Shown: positions 1 through 11,396, counted from the stretch's first letter. The stretch is DNA of 64,000 nucleotides from Trichosporon coremiiforme (GCA_039545355.1 BCJJ01000010.1:381085-445084); one strand, 5' to 3'. The notes: a model not told the origin generated them from the sequence alone. Numbers and translations are program-made.

Positions 1-1197
1 CGTACCGCCTCGCCTTGGACCTCGGACTCGCGCGATCACGGTTGGAACGCGAAGTGCGAGTATGGCGGTGTCTGCAGGTCATCGACACCTGGCGAGCAGC
101 CAAGGACGGGGTCCCGATGCTTCACCCGTTCCCCTGTGGTTCCGAATCCAACTCTACGGCGTCGTCGACCCTGTCGTCCTCGATCAACTCTCCCTCCATC
201 AGCCCGCCAATGTCGTCGACTCCGCTGTCCGTGTCGGTCCTGACCAAGTCGTCAGTGGGGCACGTGTACGGCAACACGTTCTTCGAGAGGCTGTACTCGC
301 TGTCCAAATTGCTGGCGAGGGTACTGACGCTGATCTACGGACCCGACGGGGTCACTGAAACGGATGCGCCGGCGATGCGCAAGCTGCAGCACGACCTCGC
401 CGTGTGGCGGGACTCGCTGCCGATATCGCTCAAATTTGACTACAACTCGGCCAAGTTCCAGACTGTGCGAACACAACGCCGTGTGCAAGAGTCCGGGCTG
501 CTGCTCGTGTTCTACACGGGCGTGCGCTTCCTGTTCTTCCGACCGCTGATGCCGTGGTCATTCCACCTGCCGAAAAAGTTCAAGCAGTTTGTCGGCATCT
601 CGACCGACGAATGGGTCGATCTCATGAAGCTCAGCCGGTACTCGGTCGACTTTGTCGTCAACCTGGAGGAGGCGTCCGAGCTGCTGTTCTTCTTTGGCGT
701 GTACACGCTGAACCTATCCTGCCTCGTGCTGTACCACACGTGGGCTCGGCGCGGCGAGTGGGAGGGCAGCATCTACCTGGACAAGGCGCGGCGATGCTAC
801 GACCGTCTCGTGCATGGTCCAGGCACGCATCTGCCGTTCCTCAAGAGAGTGAGTTTGACTTTTCTAGACATTTGCTAACCGACAGGACATGAGCACGATC
901 GAGATGTTGCTCGGGATTACCGAGCTTTCGCGAGACCAGTTTGGTGCACACGGTGTGCGCGGGCTGAATCCGGTACCAGGCGTGCTCAACTCGCTAGCCG
1001 AGTCGACGGTCTCGGGCGTCATGATGCTGCGCGAGGGCGACGGCGAGGGCTTCATCATGGTCGCGACGCCCGAGGCGGCGCGCGACATCCAGGACCTGCC
1101 GCCGGGCACGATTGTGCTCGGCGGGCTCAGCGGGGGGCTCCCGGGCGAGTCGTCCCCCGATACCGCTTTGATTGGACGCGACCTCGGTGTTCTATAG
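1..1197 (+). CDS. Fungal-specific transcription factor, C-terminal part (5' end outside window)
   Basis: The reading frame is open from the left edge, so the N-terminus (where a Zn2Cys6 DNA-binding domain would normally sit) is missing. Two exons: 1..848 and 886..1197, split by a 37-nt intron (849..885, GTGAGT, branch CTAAC, end CAG) in phase 0. The first residues (LDLGLARSRLEREVRVWRCLQVID) have the pattern of the fungal_trans regulatory domain (PF04082), where a 'lGLHR...E.RRR.WW.l...D' motif is typical. After it come a Ser-rich insert, then helical segments rich in aromatic residues as in the middle homology region. The second exon ends with a Gly/Leu-rich tail and a TAG at 1195. The role is therefore a nuclear transcriptional regulator; the target pathway cannot be read from this part. 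Confidence 0.75.
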
Positions 1198-3526
1198 GTT
1201 TGACCCCCACTTTCGTCTTTTTGGTGCCACGAATCATATGCATAACACATAGCGCATGCGAGCCCCGCGTGCGGCGAGCGGCGAGGGCGCGCGGTGAGGG
1301 ACGCCGCTTGCCAGACACGGCCACACGTTCCCACACACAGCCTACGAATTACAGTACAGTGATTGGCGGAAATGGCCGGTGATACATGGCCCGTCAGGCC
1401 GAAGGCCTGGACTAAAGAGTGCTTGATGAGTGACAATCAAGTGATCCGCACAGCAGACGTGGCGGGCGGCATCGCGTCCGACATCGGCACATGCGCACAT
1501 CGGCCAGGACACTCGCGGCAAACAGCGTGTGTAACGTAAGCAGCCATGCGGCTGGCCTCTGTCGAATGAGAGTGAGTAGGCGGTCGCCCAAATGCGACCC
1601 GAGTGTTCGTGTCCGTGAAGTCCCGTTCGGCAGTCAATCCAAATTGCATGGGATTCCAAATGCACAACGAGTGGGTAGGTACGGGCGTACAATGATGGGG
1701 GGGGGGTGATGCCGAGGCGGAGTACCTCGGAGTACCTTTAGCCTCTGGCGCTGATGGGGGGAGATCTGCCTATTCTCAACTGATTTCAACCGATGTTAAT
1801 TGAGGAGGGACGCGAGTCGACGTGAGTGAATGGCATCCGAGTGGGTGCAGTGAGAGGGTTTGCATTGTTATGCAGATCTACTTCATTAAACGACTGAGGT
1901 GGGCCGAGACGGAGACCGAAGAGGGCGGAGGTGATCTGCGCCGGGTTGTCGGTCCGTGGGCCGCTTCGGACCGTTCTGCGCTCTTGACGATCGGGAGCGG
2001 AGGGCAGATCCGCTTTGGTCCGCCCTCTTACGCGTCGTCGATGTCATTCTACTACCCTACACTCTGCAAGCCATCAACGACGTCGCATGTGGACACTGTT
2101 CATGAGGAAGTGCATGAGGGAGTGGAAGATGTCAGGGTGTAATTCCGGGACGGAGAGTCCGTCTGCAACAGAAGAGAGGAGCTCTGCTAGCTCTTGAGGC
2201 ACCGGACAGCGGCACAAGCGTTGTAGGGGGCGTACATAGGTGGAATCACCGCTGTGCCGAAGATGAACCTCGCGAAAGTTCGCTTAGAGATATCGTTGCC
2301 GCCGGGTGGCCCACGGGGTGGCACCGGATGATCCAAGACCCCTTGCTCTCGTGGGATGTGGGGGTTCGCTATGTTCTCGCTGGTTAGTCGCTACATAAAC
2401 CTCTCTGTCGATGTCTTGTCTCAGAATTCAGCACAGGGGACAGAGTGGGAGCCCGGCGAATGAGTTTCACCCGTAGCTTGAGCTCGGTCATCCACGCGTT
2501 TGACTTCATATAACAAACCCGACACGCGCGACACGACGTCATCGGCACTGTCGGGCTTGCGAGCCGGTTCCGGGCGTCGGGTGGGGGAGGCAAGTCTTCA
2601 CCGTTGACGATTGATCGACGTGCCCCACTCGGCAACGCCACTATGATACAAGTCCGTCGCGATCGTACCCAGTTGCCAGCGGCTGGCGTGGCGGATCGAC
2701 ATGCGCGCCATCATCATTGAGCTCAGGCGCTGGCATTTCGCCGGCCAAGAGCGGTCAGCAGTCTCAACCGATGAGCCGGCCCTCGCCGCTGTATCACTGC
2801 ATTACCGCCTTGCCGGTGGACAGCTGGACCGAGCCTCTGTCCTCGGCATGAAGATGGCGGCCCCACCCCGTCTCATCGAATACACGACACACATCCCCAC
2901 CCGGCCCCGCGAGCTGCGCGACGTCCGCAGCCGTCCCGCGTGTATCTGGCCCCGCATCACGTCCTCAAAACGGGCAGAATAAGCTCGAGCGTGATCGTCG
3001 ATCATTGCCTGTTTCTCGGACTCTGCGACGTACAACGTGCGGAAGCGTGGAACGAGGGGACGGTGTCAAATACTCCCACTGCTCCACATTCGGTCGTGTA
3101 GGACCTCTCGGCGTGTATCGGCACTCGAGCTCGTCTACTCTCTCCCCCCATCCAACACCCTGTCCGAGTTAGCTGGGCATGGCGTGATTCTGGCCTTGAG
3201 AGATCACCGGTCCATAGAGGCCGAGGACTAGGCCGAGAGTGGGGAACGGGGAAACGCGGCGCTCGGCCCGCATCCCCATTAGACTCATTGAGTCGCGGTG
3301 AGCACCGCGCATCGCCAAAAGGTGTCGTACGCGCTCGGTCTGTTCTCGGTCTCAATGTGCCAAGTGAGGGGAGTTTGCATCCGACGTCGCTCTTTCAGCA
3401 TCCGCAACAGATCTACAATGGGGGATGCTGGACGTCAGGTCATCTCTTCAGCTGAGATCAGCTTCGAGCTTCACGGCCACTAGCTGACCACGGTACAGCG
3501 CTCTCTCTTGATCCCTGTCCCACTCA
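1198..3526. other. Intergenic region, nothing recognised
   Basis: About 2.3 kb with only short, unrelated ORFs. A poly-G tract (11 G, around 1696) and a short GTACCTCGGAGTACC inverted repeat (around 1722) are visible. No gene, tRNA or repeat array that I can support. Confidence 0.4.
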
Positions 3527-5285
3527 TCACGAGGCGGCGAGGGGCTGCGGGTCAGCTTTCGACTCGGAACCGACAGCTGGCTTACAGACGTCCATGGGCC
3601 GTTTGTCAGTTTAAGTGCCATAAAGTGCGACTGACGCCAGATGATCTGGATGGGGCCCGGGCTGGATGCCAGTTTACCCCAAGAACTGCAAAACTGACCG
3701 GCCATTTGCCAGTGATGGACGGAGGTCAGCTATCGATTGGTGTACCAGCGGGACTTCGAGCCTGCTCGTCAGCTCAGGCAGCACAATCCCCAGCTGACCT
3801 GCAGGCTGTGATCTCCTCAAAGCGTGGCCTGGAGGTCAGTTAATTGTACCGACTGCAGAACTGACTTGCACGACTCCAAGGCTGCGGGTCAGCCATCGAC
3901 TGGTGTTTCACAGCTGACCTTTCGGTTCGTCAGCTGGAGCACAACAATGCAGCTTACCGTCGTTCTCGCTGGCCACTTGACACCTGTCTGTCAGCTTTGC
4001 TTGTCGTGGACCGCTAGCCTCTTCCCTCATTTGCTACAACTTCCCGTGAGGACAGAGGGAGTACGGAGGGCGCTGTGAGGACTGTGGGTCAGTTCCGAGG
4101 ATGCCTCCGACAACTGACTTTGCGAGTGTTGAGGTGTGATACTGCACGTCAGCTCTACAGCATGCCCAAGAGCTGCTCACACCACAGTGGCTTTTTGTCA
4201 GTGACTTTCCGCACGTCGGATCTGACTCTGCCTTCCCTACTCCCTACTTCCACTTCGAGCAGCTCCGGCCGACGTGCGTGGGGACTGGGGATCAGTTCCT
4301 ATCATGGCTCGTACAACTGACATTACCGTGGGCCTGTTGGAGTGGAGCTTCTCGTCGGCCCTTTCACGCTCCCAGAGCCTTCCTGGTCATAAAGTCTATC
4401 AGCCAGCTTGTGTGCCGTGTTCTTTAGCTGACCTCTGCCTTCCTCTCGGTAGCCCCGGCAGTTGTGGCGACTGGGGGTCAATTCTCGCTGTAGCTACTGC
4501 AACTGACATGTGCGATGGGAGTGAAGTTGGAATGCTGCTCGTCAGCTCTATCAGTTTGTCGGAGGTATGGTCGGCGATTGAGATGAGCTCACCGTGTCGC
4601 ACCTGCCGGTCAGCTTCGCGAACAAGGGCAGCTAGCTGGGCTCACCAGCATTGCGCCAAGTGGCTCGCATATCGCGGAAAGGGATTTGAATGTCAGCTGG
4701 TATCTCTTCGACCTGGCCCGCCGTCGGTTGCGCTTGCTGAATGCCAGCTGCAGGTCAGCTTGCTGCGGGTTGTGCACAACTGACAGTTAACGCCGTTGTT
4801 CACAGCGATCCATAGCCCGTAAACTGCTGTCCAGTCATTTCCCAGTAGAACTACTGATTGTCGGCTGCAAGTTCGCTTTGCAGCAAAGCTAGTCCCCTCC
4901 CTGTTGAAGGTCCTTCCATGACTTCATCTAACTGCTAGTCAGTTCCGCATAGAGCTTCCAAACTGATCTTCCCGCTGCTGCGGGACGCGTCCCGTACCCT
5001 ATCTCTTCAAGGTGTCAGGTAAGTGCCGCTGTCGAGGCGGCTGTCTGTCAGCTTATTGCGATGTTCATCTCCAGCTAACCTTAACTTCCTCCGACAGCTG
5101 GCCCATGACAGTAAGGCAGGGCTGCGGGTCAGTTCAACTTCTTATGCACAACTGACCTGTCTTCCAAACAAGAGGCGATCTACGAACCGTTCGGGACGCC
5201 AACCGACATGCCAACCCTTTGAAAACTTAGCAGACATCGTCCTCACAGCAGTACTTGTCTTGGCGATTGAAGCCCGGAGAAGTTT
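3527..5285 (-). CDS. Unrecognised intron-dense microexon gene (3' part well supported)
   Basis: No long ORF exists here, but the minus strand carries a dense series of GT...CTNAC...AG introns. Splicing them joins these exons: 4646..4747, 4593..4602, 4508..4534, 4433..4470, 4327..4382, 4227..4284, 4181..4190, 4119..4141, 4041..4081, 3958..3983, 3866..3881, 3799..3828, 3699..3761, 3586..3661, 3527..3544. Their sum is 594 nt, exactly 198 codons, open through 14 junctions and ending in TGA at 3527. Further upstream exons 5157..5285 (129 nt) and 5080..5121 (42 nt) are also open in one frame. The part 4785..5040 is unresolved: it holds another 37-nt unit (4932..4968) with a GA start and I could not keep the frame open. 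The 5' end is not defined. The product is basic and I do not recognise a family. Some splice choices (GTTGTA at 4040, GTAATG at 4326, AAG acceptor at 4191) were made to avoid stop codons, so the model needs RNA evidence. It lies downstream of the SUR7-like gene on the same strand. Confidence 0.5.
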
Positions 5286-5611
5286 CTGAGGTTAGCTATT
5301 GCAGATGCCTTGCAGCTCACAGTCAATATTATGGGTGAAATGTCGGCTGGTGGGTACTCTGTCTTTTCACTGCTCTGCGAGGCTGGTTAGTGCAAGGATG
5401 GTTTCCGGCATCAGCCTTGAGCAGGTACTGGATGGTCCAAGTAAGTTGGTTTCGGACTACATCAACTTACACCACGGCGTGAGGACGCTTTGAGCTCCTG
5501 ATTCAAGCCGTCAGCGGTTGAAGTTTGCTTCCCCACCGAAAACCGGAAAGCGAGCGTTATCGAACTTCTTCGTGCATTCTCCGTCGTTCTCGTTCTGTTC
5601 ACTACACTACT

Positions 5612-5648
5612 CTGACAGTCAGCTGGGACTACCTTCTTGACAACTCAC
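5612..5648 (-). other. Isolated 37-nt intron-like unit between microexon gene and SUR7-like gene
   Basis: Minus strand reads GTGAGTTG at the start, a CAGCTGAC branch and TCAG end, exactly 37 nt, the modal length of the introns in the neighbouring microexon gene. It sits 51 bp after the stop codon of the SUR7-like gene, so it is either a 3' UTR intron of that gene or a 5' intron of the microexon gene. Other candidate introns on the same strand before the first supported exon are 5428..5470 (GTAAGTTG with branch CAACTTAC) and 5286..5320 (GTGAGC, CTAAC, CTCAG). Confidence 0.45.
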
Positions 5649-5699
5649 ACAGACTTAATGCCACGCAGTGAGTTGGCGCTGCCCGGAGACTTGGACCAC

Positions 5700-6993
5700 T
5701 TATTCGGGAACCGCGTGGTTCCAACGGGGAAGCGAGCGAGGGTTGGCGGCGTCGGTGGTCGTCTGCCTCCACTTGGCGACCCTGACCTTGGGCGGGGTGA
5801 TGTCGGCGGGGACGGGTCGAGCACCAGTAGGCGTCTCTGTTGGCTCGAGGTCGTTCTGGATCGCAGTGGCCTCGCGGAGCATCCGCTCGTGGCGGCGGAC
5901 AATCTGGCGCTCGGCGGCGTCGATCGACTCGCGCTCGGCACGGCGAGACGCGTCAGACTGAAGGTCGACCGTCTCGAGGTCCCAGGTGCGGCGAGCACGG
6001 CGGATTTGAGCGGGAGGCGTACGCGGGGGCGAGGGGGTGGGGAGGCGCGAGGGGGTGCTGGGAGGTGAGACAGGAACGACGGGAGGAGGAGGGGCGCGGC
6101 AGCGGGGCATTTCGGTTGAACCGTCGGAGGCAGGCGCGTCAGCATCACGGTCACGGGGGGTCGTGTTGCCACCAGCGGCGTTGTTGCCGTCAGGAGCATT
6201 GTCGTAGTCGACGGGGATGTTGGCGATGGCGGCGTCAGTGCGCAGAAGACGCTCGGCGTGGAGTTCTTTGCTGAGCCAGACGAGAGGGATTCCCAGGAAC
6301 ATCAGGAGGAACGCGACGAGCTGGAGCGAGAGGATATGGCCGAGGGGCGAGATCTCAAGACCACGCGCGTTCTCCTTCAGGTTGTTGCGGATGCCCTCGA
6401 AGACGATCCACTCCGTAATCACCGTGATGAAGGTGGCCAGGGTGGCGAAAGCGTGGGGGCCGAGAGGGTGGTGGCCGAAGTGGCACGCCAGGGCGAAGGC
6501 AATGAGGCCGGCGGTGACGGGGGACATGGCCAGACCACGGGTGTGCAGAGCCCACTTGAGGTCGGTCTCGACGCCATAGGTCTCCCACACCGCGTGAGTG
6601 ACGTTGTAACCGATGGACTCCACGGTGCAGATTAGCTCGTCGGTGTTGGGGCGGTGGGGGTCGTGAACGATGCGGTGAGCGTAGCCGAGAGTGCCGAAGC
6701 AGAGTGCGGAGCCACCGATGGTGGACTCGCGGGCGGAAAGGAAGCAGAGGTCGGTGACAATGATGCCCGAAACTGGGGTTAGCACATGTCTATGTTGAGG
6801 ATGCTGGGTCACGAGACAAGTCGACGTGGAGGCACACACGGGACTCACAAGAAGATAGCATGAACAGAGTCCACGCTAGAACCAGACCAGCGGTCACTAT
6901 GGCGTGGGTCGTGCCAGCGAGGTGGCGGACCTTGGCCGGCGGCCAGTGATGGAAGCGGGTTTGGGGGACAAACCCGTCTTGGATGTTCTCCAT
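5700..6993 (-). CDS. SUR7/PalI-like four-TM membrane protein (paralogue 1)
   Basis: Two exons, 6849..6993 and 5700..6772, joined across a 76-nt intron (GTGAGT, branch CTAAC, CCCCAG) in phase 1 inside a Phe codon; 405 residues. A short N-terminal cytosolic part is followed by TM1 (about residues 30-50), an outer loop with the motif LCFGTLGY (compare the conserved G.fGyC loop of SUR7/PalI proteins), then three closely spaced TM segments. The C-terminal ~200 residues are hydrophilic, rich in Pro, Ser, Thr and Arg, and probably cytosolic. Family members sit in the plasma membrane (eisosomes) or sense pH/cell wall state; which applies here is not shown by sequence. A paralogue with the same intron position lies 1.2 kb away on the same strand. 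Confidence 0.7.
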
Positions 6994-8240
6994 TATGAGC
7001 TCTTGATGAAAGTAGAGAGGTTGAGGTGCTGTAAAGAAGCGTTGAGAAGACTTCTGTCGACGAGTTGAGAGGAGATGGTGAGATGAAGGAAGGGAGGATG
7101 AAGAGGATGGAGAAGGATGAAGAGGGATGACTTGAAAGGAAGAGTGAAGGTTGAGAGAGTTGCTGTTGTGACGAGTTGTAAAAGGCAGGGGGAATGATGG
7201 ACAACGACGAACATGGGCTGGGGAACTGGTCAGCCGGCCGTGCTGCCAAGGACGAGCGGCGGCAAACGGCGAACACAAGGAGACAGGCTTGCGAGCGCGC
7301 GGCGGAGGTCCTGGGTGTCGAGCGCTGAGCATCAGCACCACAAATAGATCTCGAGAGCGCGACGCCTCGTGTTTCTTGTGTGAATCGGTCCATCGATTGG
7401 GTCGAGGCAGCGCAGCCACCTGTGGCAAGTGAGGGGGAGCGACAGACAACATTGGACAGCCTGAGGCGGCGGCCGTGGGAGGAATGTGTTTCTGTCTCGA
7501 GTAAGGGGAGGTGTTCAGACTCTCGTGGATGCTAATTTGTGCGGATGTGGTCATCGATGAGCTTTGGCTGGGAAAGCGGCGGAGCCAGTGTGAGCGTTGA
7601 CATGCCACCCGCCACTGAATACACAATGATGGACAACAGTTGCCTTCAAGGAGCACCAGTCCATGCAGAGCATCGTCAGAAGTACATCACCTCATACGCA
7701 AATCTTATTGTGCATAGCAGACAGTCGTAAGATGGAGGAGTGATGAGTATCTGCCGTTGCGGGCTCCACGGTGAGGATGATGAACAACGAGGCATAACGT
7801 CGTGCGGAATGTGTACTGGTCCGTCCCTCCGCCCACGACATACACACACGGACTTGATGACCAGCCTCTCCGCGCATAGCATTAAATTCTTGGTGCCTAA
7901 GCATTAAGCTGCGTTTTATCACTACAGACATGCATAGAGACTACGGAAACTACGGATCGAATGCAGCGGGGACATTTCGAGGGAATTTCGGCGGGTTTTG
8001 AAGAGTTTCAGCCAATTTCGCGTAGGGGTAGGGCGCTTCACTTTCTGGCTCATTAATGATGGTGGAGGTGGTATACGAGATCTTGGGATAACGGAAGTAG
8101 CTTGGTGGTAGGAGAACACTGCATGGTCCGCAGCAGTGCTCTGCGGAGTGGTAAACTTGATAGGTTGAACAGGGCGGTGAAGGTGGACGAGGTGACGAGT
8201 CAGTCGCAGTGAGACTGCTTATCTTATGATAGGCGAAGCG
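6994..8240. other. Intergenic region upstream of SUR7-like gene 1
   Basis: The 400 bp next to the start are purine-rich on the plus strand (a CT-rich leader for the minus-strand gene), as expected of a fungal 5' UTR/promoter. No further gene is supported; the 182- and 288-aa minus-strand ORFs overlapping the start codon are low-complexity leader sequence in other frames. Confidence 0.4.
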
Positions 8241-9286
8241 TTACGACTGGTGACGATGCCAGTCCTCTCCAAACGCCTGGCGGGGATGAACACCCATGCC
8301 TCGGGGCATGTAGATCGACGACGGCGGGGTGACGGGGCTGGTAACGTCCATGCCCTCCTGCGTGTGGAAGTAGTACGGAAAGGTGTGCGCGTCGGCTGTA
8401 GGTCCGGGGCGGTGGTTGACAGAGGGGGTAGCGAGCTCGATAGCCCTTTGCTCGAAGATGTCCTCGCGGAGGTCCATAAGGAGGACCGGGGCGAGCGCGT
8501 CCCAAAACACAAACAGGGACAGGAGCTGAAGCCAGGCAAGGGCACCGACGGGAGACACCTTGAACGCGCCTGCGTGCCGCTTGCCCTGCTGAATGAGTGT
8601 GTTGCGCACACCGACAAAGACGAAGAGGTTGATCGTGACGGGGATGATGTTGATGAACATCAAAAAGAAGTGCATCGTTGAGCCGAAGCCGGACATGGGA
8701 CGCTCTTCGGGCATGGAAGGGAAGACGTCGGCGGCGAGAGCCGCGACGTAGAAGAAAAGCACGACTGAGGTCAGCGGGGTCGCGAGGGAGACTCACTCGT
8801 CCATATGTACGACATGGCGAAGCCGCGCGTGACGGGGCCCAACTTCAGGTTCAGGTCCGGGTAGCCGGTCGCGTCGCTCACGACATCCATGATGTTGTAG
8901 CCGTGCTTGGAGACTGTTGTGTCCGTCGAGCGGTCGAAGTAGCCATGCAGCCCGAAGCAGAGGTCGACTCCTTCGGGACCAGAGATGTAGGGCTCGCTGC
9001 GGATGTGCAGCATGCACGAGGAGTGCATCCGGGGGCCAACGGCCGTAACTGGGGCTAGCTGGGATCACAGAGAACACTTACAGCAGCTGACGATCCAGAT
9101 GATGAAGCACCCGACGAGCAAGCCAACCATGATCCAACGGCTGCGCTCACCCTTGTTGCCACGGATCGCGGGGCGGTGCGTCTCTGCCTGGTGTCTCTCA
9201 ACGTAACCTTCCATCACGTCCTCGGGGAAATAGATCGTCGACCTCGTCTCCTCGGTCCAGGCGCCTCCTGGGCCACGGCGAACCAT
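8241..9286 (-). CDS. SUR7/PalI-like membrane protein (paralogue 2)
   Basis: Three exons: 9082..9286, 8797..9048, 8241..8764 (introns 9049..9081, 33 nt, GTAAGT; and 8765..8796, 32 nt, GTGAGT with branch CTGAC); 326 residues. The first intron interrupts a Phe codon in phase 1 just after TM1, exactly as in the neighbouring paralogue at 5700-6993. The outer loop has DLCFGLHGY, matching LCFGTLGY of paralogue 1. Three further TM segments follow, with the pair of motifs RGFAMSYI and VRNTLIQ mirrored by RGLAMSPV and IRNNLKE in paralogue 1. The C-terminal tail is much shorter. I infer a tandem duplication followed by divergence. Unlike paralogue 1 it has a longer N-terminal cytosolic part with many charged residues. 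Confidence 0.7.
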
Positions 9287-10012
9287 GCTGACGGTTGTTG
9301 ATGAGGGTTAGGTCGAAGAAGATGGAAGAAGTAGAGTAAAGGCTGTGAGGGCAAAGTGGAACTGAAGAGCAGAGATTGGAGCGTTAACGAAGGAGGCAGA
9401 TGGGTTGAGTGGAAGAGGTTGATGAGAATGATGAGAATGAGAAAAACACGAGCGAACGAGAACGTCTAATCAACTCTGCAGACCTCTCTAAGCATCAGCG
9501 GCATCAGCTTCATGTGCTGTGTATCTAGAGCCACAGCTCATGAACACACACAACGCGCAAGCTGGTGAGTGGATCTGACCCGAGTTGGAAGTGTTGGTGC
9601 CGACTGCCACACACGCTGATGCGAGCTGGATGTGCTCCATGTGTGCCCCGGGTTCGAAACCGAAGACTCCATTGCTAAGGCATGGGGCTCCCTCCTGACT
9701 CGTTCGAGTGATGAACTAGGTGAGACAGCACGGTGCGAGATGTAGCTGTGTGTCAGCCTGACTGAGTTGGCCACCAGAATGTGTGGCGGCGAGGCAGGTG
9801 AAAGTGAGCATGGTCAGTCGCGAGCAGTCTGGAGAGGCATATGACGTCCCGGGCAGTACAGAGCTGTCTTTTGAGGGCGCTGCCCATCACACCTTATCGT
9901 TCCAGCCTTCCCATTCGGAGCACTGCTCCTGGCTCCCCCGCTCCGTGCTAAAAGCAATAACCAAATTGCCCCTCACCATCTTCCGAAGGATCAGGCGGAG
10001 CAAGTGATAACA
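9287..10012. other. Intergenic region
   Basis: Contains the CT-rich (minus strand) leader of the SUR7-like gene up to about 9450. Nothing else recognised. Confidence 0.4.
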
Positions 10013-10098
10013 TGGGACGAGGGCGGATCGAACGCCCGACCTCAAGAATTGACTTCTGAAGCTTCACTCTCGCGCTCTCCCAACTGAGCTATCATCCC
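10013..10098 (-). tRNA. tRNA-Phe(GAA) with 13-nt intron
   Basis: The minus strand folds as a tRNA: acceptor GGGATGA pairs with TCGTCCC, D arm GCTC/GAGC, anticodon stem CGAGA/TCTTG, T arm GGGCG-TTCGATC-CGCCC, discriminator A. The anticodon GAA is at 10063..10065. An intron of 13 nt (10049..10061) sits at the canonical position after base 37. Confidence 0.85.
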
Positions 10099-10809
10099 AA
10101 GGCATGTTCAGCGCGGAATGGCTCGGTGGACGTTCGGAGCGGACTTCGGCGCTGCCCGCTGCAGTGTGCACGCGACAGAGACCATGCCGAGAAAGGAAGG
10201 AGGCGACAGGGGGACTTGGGGATGGCTGGACAACTCCTGCATTGGTGGACATCGGCGGCGAAAACAGCCGCGAAAACTGGGGCGCACGGACGCCCGAGAC
10301 AAGCAATATCGATGTTTCACCTGATTGTTCTTCGCCACTTCCACGTTTCGACCAACTATGAACTCGTCTCCTCTCACTTCTCACACTTTCGCTCGTGTAG
10401 AAATCTAGACTGCCCGGGGCCCAAGCAACGATGTTGCTCGTAGGGTGGCTAGACTTGAACTGATCAACTGAGGATGTGGTTGCATAGGATGGCCAGATGG
10501 CCACTTATATATCTACAAGCAGCTAGAGAACAAAGAGACTAGCTGCAGGCTATCGGAGGATGTCGTACGGTGTCGGGCGCCGAGGCCGGCGCCGAGAATG
10601 CGTGTAAGAAGCATGTTGAGCATGTTCTCAGCTAGAACAATAGAAACATTGAGAACGGGGGTGCTGACAGGATGTCGAACACCGGAGTACGGGCCGAGTG
10701 CCGCGAGACACGTGGGAAAGAAATCATGTGATTTCCAACAGCTCGCAACGTCATGAGAAGGTTGATAGGCGACGCCGTGCGAGGCATTACATCGGCTTCA
10801 GAAGTCACG
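10099..10809. other. Intergenic region between two tRNA genes
   Basis: Only small overlapping ORFs without family resemblance. Nothing supported. Confidence 0.35.
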
Positions 10810-10893
10810 GCCCCTATAGTATAATGGTTAGTACGCGAGTCTCATATGCTCTGTTGCAATCTCTAGATCTCAGTTCGATTCTGAGTGGGGGCA
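10810..10893 (+). tRNA. tRNA-Met(CAT), elongator type, with 12-nt intron
   Basis: Acceptor GCCCCTA pairs with TGGGGGC, D arm GTAT/GTAC, T arm CTCAG-TTCGATT-CTGAG, discriminator A. Anticodon CAT at 10843..10845. The anticodon stem closes only if 12 nt (10847..10858) after base 37 are removed as an intron; it then has a T-T and one C-T mismatch, so stem quality is moderate. A T-rich stretch (TTCTTTT) follows about 10 nt downstream as a Pol III terminator. Confidence 0.7.
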
Positions 10894-11396
10894 CGAAAAA
10901 ATTCTTTTGGCTTTCCGCGAACGTAGCGAGCTGTTTTGCGAGCGAGGAAGTGTTGTGTGCCGGGATGTAGTGAGCAGAACGGTGCAAAAGTGCCACTAGC
11001 AGGTGATGTATGATTTAGCGCCACGACGCCCCGGGCTGAGCTTCTTTGTCTAACCTTCGCCTGCCGTGGATTCTCAAACGTGCCCCACTGATCCTTCTGT
11101 CGCCCCTCCACGCTCCCTTCCTTCCACGTTCTTTGCATCATTCTGTCTTCGAGTTAGAACCGCACTTGTACTCATTCACAACCTCGGTCACGACAACGAC
11201 GACGATGACGACGACTGGCGGGGTGTTGATTCATGGAGCGGGAGCGGATCCTGCGCGCTAATGAATCACCGAACTCCGGCTATCCGGGTACTAGCCCGGC
11301 CAACGCCGCCGTCCACCGGCGAGTGACAATATTCCAGCCCACAACCACATTTCTCTCCTTCCCTCACTCCACTCCAGTCCATCAACAGCAACAACA
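10894..11396. other. Upstream region of the 3-hydroxyacyl-CoA dehydrogenase gene
   Basis: About 500 bp. The last 100 bp before the ATG are CT- and CA-rich, typical of a fungal leader. No TATA box seen. Confidence 0.4.

Noticed and set aside
3599..3635. A further 37-nt intron unit in the microexon gene
   Set aside because: It has donor and branch in the right places but ends CGG instead of CAG, and the sequence is in-frame coding if retained, so I kept it as exon; it may be a degenerated unit.
5645..6199. 184-aa minus-strand ORF in the SUR7-like tail, ending at the 37-nt unit donor
   Set aside because: Pro/Ser/Arg shadow frame of the hydrophilic tail; ending at the donor is probably coincidence.
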